DNA of 22,948 bases, taken from NCBI GenBank assembly GCA_902492655.1, contig CABUMF010000031.1, forward strand, positions 1 through 22,948, written 5' to 3'. Both the position numbers and the translations under genes were made by a program. The notes under the pieces are model-generated. The model saw nothing but the letters and a program-made list of their open reading frames with translations, made no database searches and had not been told where the DNA came from. This document shows, one piece after another, positions 8,854-15,898 of the stretch (the first letter of the stretch is position 1; every line of letters begins with the position of its first letter). This DNA is from an uncultured Eubacteriales bacterium. GTDB lineage: Bacteria > Bacillota > Clostridia > HGM11514.

Positions 8854-9504
8854 ATGTTTGATATACAAAAGCTTAAATTCGATGAAAACGGGCTTATTCC
8901 AGCGGTTGTAACCGATGTTGAATCGGGTAAGGTTCTGACGGTTGCTTACATGAACAGAGAAAGCCTTGAAATAAGCATAAAAGAGGGGAAAACCTGTTTT
9001 TGGTCAAGGTCGAGAAAAACCTTGTGGAGAAAGGGCGAAACTTCGGGCAATTTTCAGCATATTGTCCGCATTACCGCCGACTGCGATTACGATGCTCTTA
9101 CGGTTGAAGTGAAAAAGGACGGTCCTGCCTGCCATACCGGCGCAGATTCCTGCTTTAACGATGTTGTGTATGAAAACAAGGATGTTCCTTATTTTTCGGC
9201 GCAGGGACTTATGGAGCTGATTGAAGGCAGAAAAACCAATAAAAAGGAAGGCTCATATACCACATACCTTTTTGAAAAGGGCCTGGATAAAATACTTAAA
9301 AAGGTCGGCGAGGAAAGCACAGAGGTTATCATCGCCGCAAAGGCTGAGGACAAGCCTGAAACAATCTACGAAATTGCTGACCTTGCGTATCATTGCATGG
9401 TGCTCATGTGCGAGATGGGAATTTCTCTCGATGAAATAAGAAATGAGCTTGCGTCCCGTCATGTAATTGACCACAAAATTAAACAGGAGAAAATGACAAA
9501 ATGA
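8854..9504 (+). CDS. hisIE: Bifunctional PR-AMP cyclohydrolase / PR-ATP pyrophosphatase
   Basis: Catalyses steps 2 and 3 of histidine synthesis: removal of pyrophosphate from PR-ATP and ring opening of PR-AMP. The product has 216 residues. The HisI part (about 1-110) shows FWSRSRKTLWRKGETSGN and the zinc site DCDYDALTVEVKKDGPACH with a later Cys. The HisE part (about 115-216) shows KKVGEESTEVIIAAK and the helical DLAYHCMVLM stretch of the MazG-like fold. ATG 8854 follows AGGGGG by a few bases, and 11 bases separate it from hisF. It ends in an ATGA overlap with the phosphatase gene. Confidence 0.97.
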   Translation: MFDIQKLKFDENGLIPAVVTDVESGKVLTVAYMNRESLEISIKEGKTCFWSRSRKTLWRKGETSGNFQHIVRITADCDYDALTVEVKKDGPACHTGADSCFNDVVYENKDVPYFSAQGLMELIEGRKTNKKEGSYTTYLFEKGLDKILKKVGEESTEVIIAAKAEDKPETIYEIADLAYHCMVLMCEMGISLDEIRNELASRHVIDHKIKQEKMTK

Positions 9505-10292
9505 TTTCCAATATACATACTCACACAAACTTTTGCGACGGAAAAGATTCTCCCGAGGAAATGGTTTTGAAGGCACTTGAACTTGGATTTGATACTATCG
9601 GCTTTTCTGGACATTCTCCCCTCGATAACTGTAAATGGGCATTAAGATCCCCCGAGGAGTATCACAGAGAAATCAGCAGGTTAAAAAAGCTTTATGCTGA
9701 CAGAATAACCGTACTTTGCGGAACCGAGCAGGATTATTATTCTCCTTCAAACAAATTTGAGTATGACTATATCATAGGTTCTGTTCATTTTGTCAGTGCA
9801 GGCGGTGAGCTTTACGAGGTTGATGACAGCCGCGAGGTCACCCTCAATAATATCAATTCGGTATTTGGCGGCGACTGTCTAAAATACGCAAAAAATTATT
9901 ATGAAGCGGCTGCTGTATGCCCGAGGGTGACAAACGCCGATGTTATAGGTCATTTTGATTTGATAACAAAATTTGTAGGTGTTTTTGACGAGAATGATAA
10001 AAAATACCGTTCGATTGCGCTTGAAAGCCTTGAAGAAGCCGCAAAATACGATATACCTTTTGAAATCAACACCGGCGCAATCGCAAGAGGCTATGATAAG
10101 ATTTATCCGGCGCCGTTTTTGCTTAAAAGAATTAAGGAGCTCGGCGGCAGTATTGTAATCACAACCGATTGCCATAACAGGGATTTTCTTGATTTTGCAT
10201 ATTCCGATGCCTGCGAACTTGCCAAAAGCTGCGGTTTTGATTCGCAAGTTTGCTTTGTGGGCGGTAAGACAAAGCTTATGGGGCTTGACTGA
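9501..10292 (+). CDS. hisK: Histidinol-phosphatase, PHP family
   Basis: Removes phosphate from histidinol phosphate, the step just before HisD. It has 263 residues, typical of the HisK/HisJ PHP phosphatases of Firmicutes. Metal-binding motifs of the PHP fold are visible: H6 and H8 in NIHTHTNFCDG, H38 in GFSGHSPL, the Glu in CGTEQDYY, the His of IIGSVHFV and NADVIGHFDL, and the C-terminal DCHNRD. It starts in an ATGA overlap with hisIE and is the last gene before a strong terminator. The family also contains unrelated phosphoesterases; the operon position makes the histidinol phosphate role very likely. Confidence 0.92.
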   Translation: MISNIHTHTNFCDGKDSPEEMVLKALELGFDTIGFSGHSPLDNCKWALRSPEEYHREISRLKKLYADRITVLCGTEQDYYSPSNKFEYDYIIGSVHFVSAGGELYEVDDSREVTLNNINSVFGGDCLKYAKNYYEAAAVCPRVTNADVIGHFDLITKFVGVFDENDKKYRSIALESLEEAAKYDIPFEINTGAIARGYDKIYPAPFLLKRIKELGGSIVITTDCHNRDFLDFAYSDACELAKSCGFDSQVCFVGGKTKLMGLD

Positions 10293-10296
10293 TTTA

Positions 10297-10331
10297 TGCC
10301 GAAATTGTACAATTTGCAATTTCGGCATTTT
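10297..10331 (+). terminator. Intrinsic terminator of the histidine operon
   Basis: A perfect 11-bp stem (10297-10307 with 10317-10327), 9-base loop, then TTTT. It begins 5 bases after the histidinol-phosphatase stop. It also overlaps the stop codon of the small minus-strand gene, so it may slow transcription from both sides, although the minus-strand side lacks a good T-run. Confidence 0.85.
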
Positions 10332-10491
10332 ATAATTTGTTTTCTTCGCTCCATTTTCTTGTGAGTTCTACATTTTCAAGCGAGGGATTGGTGGTTTTAA
10401 GCTCTTTGTCCGTATGCATTTTTTCCGCCAGACCGAGCGTAACATATACGGGAGGCAAAGGCTTTTTTGAAGATTTATTTATATTATTCAT
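10330..10491 (-). CDS. Small conserved-looking protein, 53 aa, possible spore surface protein
   Basis: A short open frame convergent with the histidine operon. Translation gives 53 residues: a Lys-rich start (MNNINKSSKKPLPPVYVTLG), a middle LAEKMHTDKELKT, and an end NPSLENVELTRKWSEENKL. The ATG at 10491 has AAGGAG 8 bases upstream, a strong ribosome site. There is no signal peptide or membrane segment. The C-terminal pattern (Pro-Ser..Glu..Val....Lys-Trp..Glu-Asn-Lys) reminds me of the small DUF3787-type spore surface proteins of clostridia; this is recollection, not a search result. I found no clear promoter upstream. Confidence 0.6.
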   Translation of the reverse strand: MNNINKSSKKPLPPVYVTLGLAEKMHTDKELKTTNPSLENVELTRKWSEENKL

Positions 10492-10561
10492 AAAAAAAAC
10501 TCCTTTCGGGTTGATTTGATATTATTTTTGCACATATATTAATTATTTATTATAAAAAATG

Positions 10562-10590
10562 TTGAAATAAAGTTTAATTTGTGGTAAAAT
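10562..10590 (+). promoter_or_regulatory. Sigma-A promoter of the aconitase operon
   Basis: TTGAAA (10562-10567), 17-base spacer, TAAAAT (10585-10590), with TGG just before the -10 (extended -10). Expected transcription start is near 10597, about 30 bases before the aconitase ATG. Confidence 0.75.
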
Positions 10591-10627
10591 AATTAACAGT
10601 ATTTAGAATGTGAAAGAAGGTAAAATT

Positions 10628-12559
10628 ATGGGACTTACTCTTGCTGAAAAAATCCTTAAGGCTCACACCGTCGACGGTGAGTTCAAAAAGGGCAGTGAAA
10701 TAGGAATTAAAATCGACCAGACTCTTACTCAGGATGCTACCGGTACTATGGCATATCTTGAATTTGAAGCCATGGGTGTTCCGAGAGTTAAAACTGAACG
10801 GTCTGTTGCATATATTGATCACAACACACTTCAAAACGGGTTTGAAAATGCTGATGACCACCGCTTTATCGGCTCTGTTGCAAAAAAACACGGTATATAT
10901 TTCAGCAGGCCCGGTAACGGCATTTGTCATCAGGTTCATTTGGAGCGTTTCGGGATACCCGGAAAAACGCTTATCGGTTCTGACAGCCACACCCCCACAG
11001 GCGGCGGTCTCGGTATGATTGCAATTGGAGCAGGCGGTATGGATGTTGCTGTCGCAATGGGTGGCGGAGCATATTATATAACTTACCCCAAAATTGTCAA
11101 GGTTGAGCTTCTGGGCTCGCTTTCTCCCTGGTGTGCGGCGAAGGATGTAATTTTAGAGGTTCTTCGCAGAATGTCGGTTAAGGGCGGAGTAGGGAAGATT
11201 ATCGAGTATTGCGGCGAAGGTGTAAAAACCCTTTCGGTTCCCGAGCGTGCCACAATCACAAATATGGGCGCAGAGCTTGGCGCAACGACTTCAATTTTCC
11301 CTTCGGATGAAATTACTTATGAATTTATGAAGGCTCAAAAGCGCGGTGATGACTGGACTGCATTATCCGCCGACAGCGACGCTGTTTATGACGAGGAAAT
11401 CGTTATTGATCTTTCGGAGATTGAGCCTATGGCTGCTTGCCCTCATTCGCCCGACAATGTTAAAAAGCTCAGCGAGATAGGGGATATGAAGATTGATCAG
11501 GTTTGTATCGGCTCCTGCACAAACAGCTCTTATGCCGATATGATGAAGGTTGCTTACATTCTTAAAGGAAAAACGGTTCACCCCGATGTTTCACTTTCGA
11601 TAGCTCCCGGTTCAAAACAGGTTCTTAATATGCTTGCGCAAAACGGTGCGCTTTCTATAATGATTGATGCAGGTGCGAGAATTCTGGAAAGTGCCTGCGG
11701 ACCTTGCATAGGTATGGGACAATCTCCCAACTCCAAAGGAATTTCCCTTCGTACCTTCAATCGTAATTTTGAAGGTCGCTCCGGAACAAAAGACGGTCAG
11801 ATTTATCTTGTATCTCCCGAGGTTGCGGCAGCTTCCGCAATAAACGGTGTTCTTACAGACCCGAGAAGTTTGGGAGACAGCCCTAAAATTTCACTTCCGG
11901 ACGAATTTTTGATTAACGATAATATGATAGTTCCTCCCGTATCCGAGGAGGATATGGACAGTGTAACTATTCTGCGCGGCCCGAACATAAAGCCGTTTCC
12001 TAAGTCCGAGCCTCTTGCAGAAAAAATCGAATGCGGATGCTCCTTGAAGGTTGGTGACAATATCACAACCGACCACATTATGCCGGCAGGTGCAAAAATT
12101 TTGCCTCTCCGCTCAAATATACCTGAGATTTCAAAGCATTGCTTTGCTGTATGCGATGAGAATTTCTATTCAAGGGCGCTTTCCATGGGTAAATCAATTA
12201 TTGTGGGCGGTGCAAACTACGGTCAGGGATCATCCCGTGAACACGCAGCATTGGCTCCTCTTTACCTCGGAGTTAAGGCGGTAATCACGAAATCCTTTGC
12301 AAGAATTCATATGGCAAACCTCGTAAACGCAGGGATTTTGCCTCTTACTTTTGAAAATGATGCGGATTATGACAGAATCGACCAAGGTGACGAATTTTCT
12401 ATTGATGATGTAATATCTCAGATTAAAAGCGGAAATGAGATTGTTGTTACGGATAAAACAAAGAATTTTGAATTTAAGGCAGTGCTTTCTGTTTCGGAAA
12501 GACAGAAGGAAATGCTTTTTGCGGGCGGCCTGCTCAACTACACAAAAATGAAGGGATGA
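10628..12559 (+). CDS. acnA: Aconitate hydratase
   Basis: A [4Fe-4S] enzyme that interconverts citrate and isocitrate through cis-aconitate. The product has 643 residues, the size of the compact clostridial/archaeal-like aconitases rather than the 890-residue AcnA of E. coli. Iron-sulfur ligands are C297 (CIGSCTNSSY) and C357 and C360 (CGPCIGMGQSP). Conserved substrate-binding stretches include IGSDSHTPTGGGLGMI and the swivel-domain GGANYGQGSSREHAAL. ATG 10628 has AGAAGG 7 bases upstream; a GTG at 10610 would put this ribosome site inside the gene. It lies upstream of isocitrate dehydrogenase, so citrate is the likely substrate; the related 3-isopropylmalate and homoaconitate enzymes are the alternatives. 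Confidence 0.92.
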   Translation: MGLTLAEKILKAHTVDGEFKKGSEIGIKIDQTLTQDATGTMAYLEFEAMGVPRVKTERSVAYIDHNTLQNGFENADDHRFIGSVAKKHGIYFSRPGNGICHQVHLERFGIPGKTLIGSDSHTPTGGGLGMIAIGAGGMDVAVAMGGGAYYITYPKIVKVELLGSLSPWCAAKDVILEVLRRMSVKGGVGKIIEYCGEGVKTLSVPERATITNMGAELGATTSIFPSDEITYEFMKAQKRGDDWTALSADSDAVYDEEIVIDLSEIEPMAACPHSPDNVKKLSEIGDMKIDQVCIGSCTNSSYADMMKVAYILKGKTVHPDVSLSIAPGSKQVLNMLAQNGALSIMIDAGARILESACGPCIGMGQSPNSKGISLRTFNRNFEGRSGTKDGQIYLVSPEVAAASAINGVLTDPRSLGDSPKISLPDEFLINDNMIVPPVSEEDMDSVTILRGPNIKPFPKSEPLAEKIECGCSLKVGDNITTDHIMPAGAKILPLRSNIPEISKHCFAVCDENFYSRALSMGKSIIVGGANYGQGSSREHAALAPLYLGVKAVITKSFARIHMANLVNAGILPLTFENDADYDRIDQGDEFSIDDVISQIKSGNEIVVTDKTKNFEFKAVLSVSERQKEMLFAGGLLNYTKMKG

Positions 12560-12565
12560 TTTAAC

Positions 12566-13369
12566 ATGGATTTGACACGGTATTATGCAAATGAGGGCGA
12601 AAAGCCTCTTGACAGAATAGTTTACGACGGTGGACTTTGCGGTATTTTCAGAACGATAGCTTGTATAGGGGACAGCCTGTCCTCCGGAGAGCTTGAATCT
12701 TTGGATAACGAAGGAAAGAAAGGCTATCACGATATTTTTTATTACTCTTGGGGTCAGTACATGGCAAGAACAATGGGGAACACCGTGTACAATTTTTCAA
12801 AAGGAGGAATGACTGCAAAGGATTATTGCGAAAGCTTTGCTGAGAGTATGGATTTTTGGAATCCTGTCAAAGCCGCACAGTGCTATATTATCGCACTCGG
12901 TGTTAACGATGTAACATCGGTTATCGGAGATGACGATTTTGAGCTTGGCGATGTTTCGGATATCGACCTTAACGATTGGCATAACAATAAGCCGACATTT
13001 ATCGGATATTACGCTCAGATTATTCAAAGATATAAGGAAATTCAGCCGAAAGGCAGATTTTTCCTCATGACCATGCCGAAATCAATTAAGGATGCGGGTT
13101 CGGAAAGAGCAAAAAATTATGACAAAATAAGAGAGCTTCTTTATAAGGTTGCAGAGCTTTTCGAGTACACTTATGTTATTGATTTGAGAGAGTATTCTCC
13201 CGTTCATGACGATAAGTTTGTTGAAAACTTTATACTCGGCGGCCATTTGAATGCATCGGGCTATCTCATGACTGCGCATATGGTCATGTCTTATATCGAC
13301 TATATAATAAGAAACAATCCCGAAGATTTCACACAGGCTGGATTTATCGGAACGCCGTGGCATAATTAA
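12566..13369 (+). CDS. SGNH/GDSL-family hydrolase, cytoplasmic, substrate unknown
   Basis: A 267-residue predicted esterase/lipase-like hydrolase without signal peptide. Block I is IACIGDSLSSGE with nucleophile S37, block II is NFSKGGMT, block III is ALGVNDV, and the C-terminal block has H227 in ILGGHLNASGY. The usual Asp three residues before this His (DxxH) is replaced by Leu, so the triad may be a dyad or use another acid. The C-terminal YIDYIIRNNPEDF..AGFIGT is a pattern I associate with a Firmicutes subgroup of SGNH proteins. It starts 6 bases after aconitase, with AAGGGATG upstream, and precedes isocitrate dehydrogenase by 35 bases, so it is almost certainly cotranscribed with both. Its role there is unknown. 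Confidence 0.85.
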   Translation: MDLTRYYANEGEKPLDRIVYDGGLCGIFRTIACIGDSLSSGELESLDNEGKKGYHDIFYYSWGQYMARTMGNTVYNFSKGGMTAKDYCESFAESMDFWNPVKAAQCYIIALGVNDVTSVIGDDDFELGDVSDIDLNDWHNNKPTFIGYYAQIIQRYKEIQPKGRFFLMTMPKSIKDAGSERAKNYDKIRELLYKVAELFEYTYVIDLREYSPVHDDKFVENFILGGHLNASGYLMTAHMVMSYIDYIIRNNPEDFTQAGFIGTPWHN

Positions 13370-13404
13370 TACCGGTGAAAAGTGGTAAGAAAGGAATTTA
13401 ACAA

Positions 13405-14616
13405 ATGTCAAAAATAGCTATGAAAACCCCGCTGGTTGAGATGGACGGGGACGAAATGACCAGAGTAATCTGGAAAATGATTAAGGATATTCTTTTAACT
13501 CCGTATATCGACCTTAAAACAGATTATTATGATTTAGGTCTTGTTCACAGGAACGAAACGGACGATAAAGTTACATTCGATTCTGCCGAAGCAACAAAAA
13601 AATACGGCGTCGCTGTAAAATGCGCAACCATTACGCCAAACGCCGCAAGAATGCCTGAATATAATCTTAAGGAAATGTGGAAGTCCCCGAACGGCACGAT
13701 AAGGGCGATTTTGGACGGTACGGTTTTCAGAACACCTATTATCGTAAAGGGAATCACTCCGTATATCCCCACATGGACAAAACCTATGACTATTGCCCGT
13801 CATGCGTACGGTGATGTGTATAAGAATACGGAAATGCAGGTCAAAAAAGGCTCAAAATGCGAAATTGTTTGTACCGATGAAAACGGAAATGAAACAAGAA
13901 AATTGATTTACGATTTCTCCGATTCCGACGGTATCGTTCAGGGAATACACAACAAGGACAAGTCAATCGAGAGCTTTGCAAGAAGCTGCTTCAACTATGC
14001 TCTTGATATAAAAAAGAGTGTTTGGTTTGCGACAAAGGATACAATATCGAAGCAGTACGACCATAGATTTAAGGATATTTTTGCGGAAATATTTGAAAAT
14101 GAATATAAAGAAAAGTTCGACAATGCCGGGATTGAGTATTTCTATACCCTTATTGATGATGCTGTCGCAAGAGTTGTGCGCTCCGACGGTAATTTTATCT
14201 GGGCTTGCAAAAACTATGACGGTGATGTTATGAGCGATATGGTTGCAACTGCTTACGGCAGCCTTGCAATGATGACTTCCGTTCTTGTTTCTCCCGACGG
14301 TGTTTATGAATACGAAGCGGCTCACGGTACGGTTCAGAGGCATTATTATAAGCATTTGAAGGGTGAGCAGACATCTACAAACAGTGTTGCTACGCTGTTT
14401 GCATGGACGGGTGCTCTGAGAAAGCGCGGTGAGCTGGACGGTCTTTCCGATCTTTGCGATTTTGCCGATAAGCTTGAAGCGGCAACGATTGATACAATCG
14501 AGAGCGGAATTATGACCGGTGACCTTTATCTTCTCTCCTCTCTTGATAATAAGAAAAAGGTTAACACCGAAGAATTTTTGCTTGCTGTAAACGAAAGGCT
14601 TAAAGCTTCATTATAA
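13405..14616 (+). CDS. icd: Isocitrate dehydrogenase, NADP-type (eukaryote-like dimeric class)
   Basis: Oxidatively decarboxylates isocitrate to 2-oxoglutarate. It has 403 residues. The N-terminus TPLVEMDGDEMTRVIWKMIK and the stretches TITPNAARMPEY, WKSPNGTIRAILDGTVFR, GDVYKNTEM and YEAAHGTVQRHY are those of the dimeric NADP-IDH class that includes the mitochondrial/cytosolic eukaryotic enzymes and some bacteria, not the E. coli-type Icd. NADP use is inferred from that class. ATG 13405 has AAAGGA upstream. It is in an operon with aconitase; citrate synthase is not in the window. The pair would supply 2-oxoglutarate for glutamate. Confidence 0.95.
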   Translation: MSKIAMKTPLVEMDGDEMTRVIWKMIKDILLTPYIDLKTDYYDLGLVHRNETDDKVTFDSAEATKKYGVAVKCATITPNAARMPEYNLKEMWKSPNGTIRAILDGTVFRTPIIVKGITPYIPTWTKPMTIARHAYGDVYKNTEMQVKKGSKCEIVCTDENGNETRKLIYDFSDSDGIVQGIHNKDKSIESFARSCFNYALDIKKSVWFATKDTISKQYDHRFKDIFAEIFENEYKEKFDNAGIEYFYTLIDDAVARVVRSDGNFIWACKNYDGDVMSDMVATAYGSLAMMTSVLVSPDGVYEYEAAHGTVQRHYYKHLKGEQTSTNSVATLFAWTGALRKRGELDGLSDLCDFADKLEAATIDTIESGIMTGDLYLLSSLDNKKKVNTEEFLLAVNERLKASL

Positions 14617-14625
14617 GGTGATACG

Positions 14626-15327
14626 GTGAAAAAATTTGGTTTGTTTATTAAGGGACTTGCCGCGGGAGTGCCTATAGGGCTTGGCTATTTCGCTGTTTCT
14701 ATAGGGGTTGGCGTTGCCGCAGTCGGTGCAGGACTTAATGTAATAACGGCACTTCTTATTTCCATGACTAATCTTACTTCTGCCGGTCAGGTTGCAGGTA
14801 TTGCGGTTATTGCGACCGGCGGAACTTTAATTGAAATGGCGCTTACTCAGGCTGTTATTAATCTGAGATATTCATTGATGGGGATAACTCTTTCACAAAA
14901 GCTTGACAAAAGCTTTTCCACTCCTCACCGATTTGTTTTGAGCGCTTTTATAACCGATGAAATATTCGGTGTCGCATCAACTCAGTCAACCGTTAACATT
15001 AAATATATGTATGGACTTGTTGTGGTACCGTACATAGGCTGGGCGGCAGGTACATTTGTGGGAGCCGCCGCAGGAAGCGTACTTCCGGCATCTGTCGTTT
15101 CGGCTCTCGGGCTTGCAATTTACGGGATGTTTGTTGCTATAGTTGTTCCTGCAATGAAAAGAGATAGGGGAGTGACATTATCAGTTGTTATTGCGGCACT
15201 TATTTCAACCGCAATTCATTTTATACCCCTATTTGATTTCATAAGCTACGGTTTTTCGGTGATTATTTCTTCCGTTGCAGCTGCCTGTATTTCTGCTTTT
15301 ATATATAGAAAGGGTGGACGGGAATGA
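14626..15327 (+). CDS. azlC: AzlC-family branched-chain amino acid exporter, large subunit
   Basis: An integral membrane protein of 233 residues, the family length. The N-terminal GLAAGVPIGLGYFAVSIGVG is the AzlC signature, and the hydrophobic profile suggests about six membrane segments. Family-typical LRYSLMGITLSQKL and SAFITDEIFGVAS are also present. The start is GTG at 14626, 9 bases after the isocitrate dehydrogenase stop, with AAGGTGA upstream. The stop overlaps azlD in ATGA. In Bacillus, AzlCD exports branched-chain amino acids and gives azaleucine resistance; the substrate here is inferred from the family. Confidence 0.92.
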   Translation: MKKFGLFIKGLAAGVPIGLGYFAVSIGVGVAAVGAGLNVITALLISMTNLTSAGQVAGIAVIATGGTLIEMALTQAVINLRYSLMGITLSQKLDKSFSTPHRFVLSAFITDEIFGVASTQSTVNIKYMYGLVVVPYIGWAAGTFVGAAAGSVLPASVVSALGLAIYGMFVAIVVPAMKRDRGVTLSVVIAALISTAIHFIPLFDFISYGFSVIISSVAAACISAFIYRKGGRE

Positions 15328-15620
15328 AAATTTTTGCTTATGTTGCGGTCATGGCGGTTGTGACATATTTAATCAGGGCTGTCCCGTTTGTGCTTTTCAG
15401 AAAAAAAGTAGAATCTCGGTTTTTGCAAAGGTTTTTTGAATATATTCCTTATGCAGTCCTTGCCGCAATGACTATCCCTTCCGTATTCGGAGAGGGAAAA
15501 AATCTCACTTGCGCAATCGCGGGATTCACGGTTGCGGTGATTTCGGCTTATTTTGAACGGTCGCTGATATTTGTTGCGGTGATTTCATGCCTTGCGGCGT
15601 ACCTTACGGGACTTATTTAG
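15324..15620 (+). CDS. azlD: AzlD-family branched-chain amino acid exporter, small subunit
   Basis: A 98-residue membrane protein with about four hydrophobic segments. The conserved VTYLIRAVPFVLFRKK near the N-terminus and YIPYAVLAAMTIPS in the middle identify AzlD. It overlaps azlC by 4 bases, the usual arrangement for these obligate partners. The last gene of the aconitase operon; no hairpin follows it directly, and transcripts may continue into the structured region beginning near 15676. Confidence 0.92.
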   Translation: MKIFAYVAVMAVVTYLIRAVPFVLFRKKVESRFLQRFFEYIPYAVLAAMTIPSVFGEGKNLTCAIAGFTVAVISAYFERSLIFVAVISCLAAYLTGLI

Positions 15621-15640
15621 TTGGAATTTTTTAAAAAGTT

Positions 15641-15669
15641 TTGACATTTTTGCGAAAAAAGCATATAAT
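15641..15669 (+). promoter_or_regulatory. Consensus sigma-A promoter of a candidate RNA
   Basis: TTGACA (15641-15646), exactly 17 bases, then TATAAT (15664-15669): a full-consensus match. No convincing coding region follows, so it more likely drives the structured RNA at about 15676-15858 than a protein. Confidence 0.85.
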
Positions 15670-15675
15670 AACAGT

Positions 15676-15858
15676 AACAGAACCCGACACGCCTCTCAAC
15701 TATGCGGACCGTGTCGGGTCATTTAATTTGTGCGGAAGTGAACAATGTGGAACTAAAAGACATCAGAAACCGGTGTCCGAAGATGAACAGCTGCCAAATC
15801 TAAAAATAGTTGGGTTTTATCAAAAAAAACACTGTTGATACGGCAGTGTTTCTTTTGT
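15676..15858 (+). ncRNA. Candidate structured small RNA or long leader
   Basis: About 180 bases between a perfect promoter and a terminator, with no good reading frame. Pairings seen by eye are: P1, a perfect 10-bp hairpin (15682-15691 with 15710-15719) closing an 18-base loop; a loop segment (15695-15703) complementary over 9 positions, one of them G-U, to 15806-15814, forming a possible pseudoknot; and P2, 15726-15735 with 15791-15799, nine pairs with one bulged T. The 3' hairpin at 15827-15851 ends it. I cannot match it to a riboswitch or RNA family I know. It could instead be the leader of the secreted hydrolase gene that starts at 15899. Confidence 0.55.
15827..15858 (+). terminator. Intrinsic terminator at the end of the candidate RNA
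   Basis: An 8-bp stem (15827-15834 with 15844-15851), 9-base loop, followed by CTTTTGTT. The loop also carries the -35 box of the next promoter. Confidence 0.7.
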
Positions 15859-15864
15859 TATAAT
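15835..15864 (+). promoter_or_regulatory. Promoter of the secreted SGNH hydrolase, nested in the terminator
   Basis: TTGATA (15835-15840), 18-base spacer, TATAAT (15859-15864) preceded by TGT (extended -10). The -35 lies in the terminator loop. The expected start near 15870 leaves a leader of about 30 bases. Confidence 0.6.
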
Positions 15865-15898
15865 AGTATATATAATAAAATGTAAAGGAGTTTTGGAT

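Noticed and set aside
12230..12730. Minus-strand frame of 166 codons opposite the aconitase end and SGNH start
   Set aside because: A shadow of two confident genes, with low-complexity unlike-protein sequence and no promoter or ribosome site.
15702..15803. 33-codon frame starting in the loop of the first RNA hairpin
   Set aside because: No ribosome-binding sequence precedes the ATG, and it lies wholly inside paired segments; a leader peptide is possible but unsupported.
15641..15838. 65-codon plus-strand frame over the candidate RNA
   Set aside because: Its start lies in the -35 box of the promoter, there is no ribosome site, and the frame runs through strong RNA hairpins.
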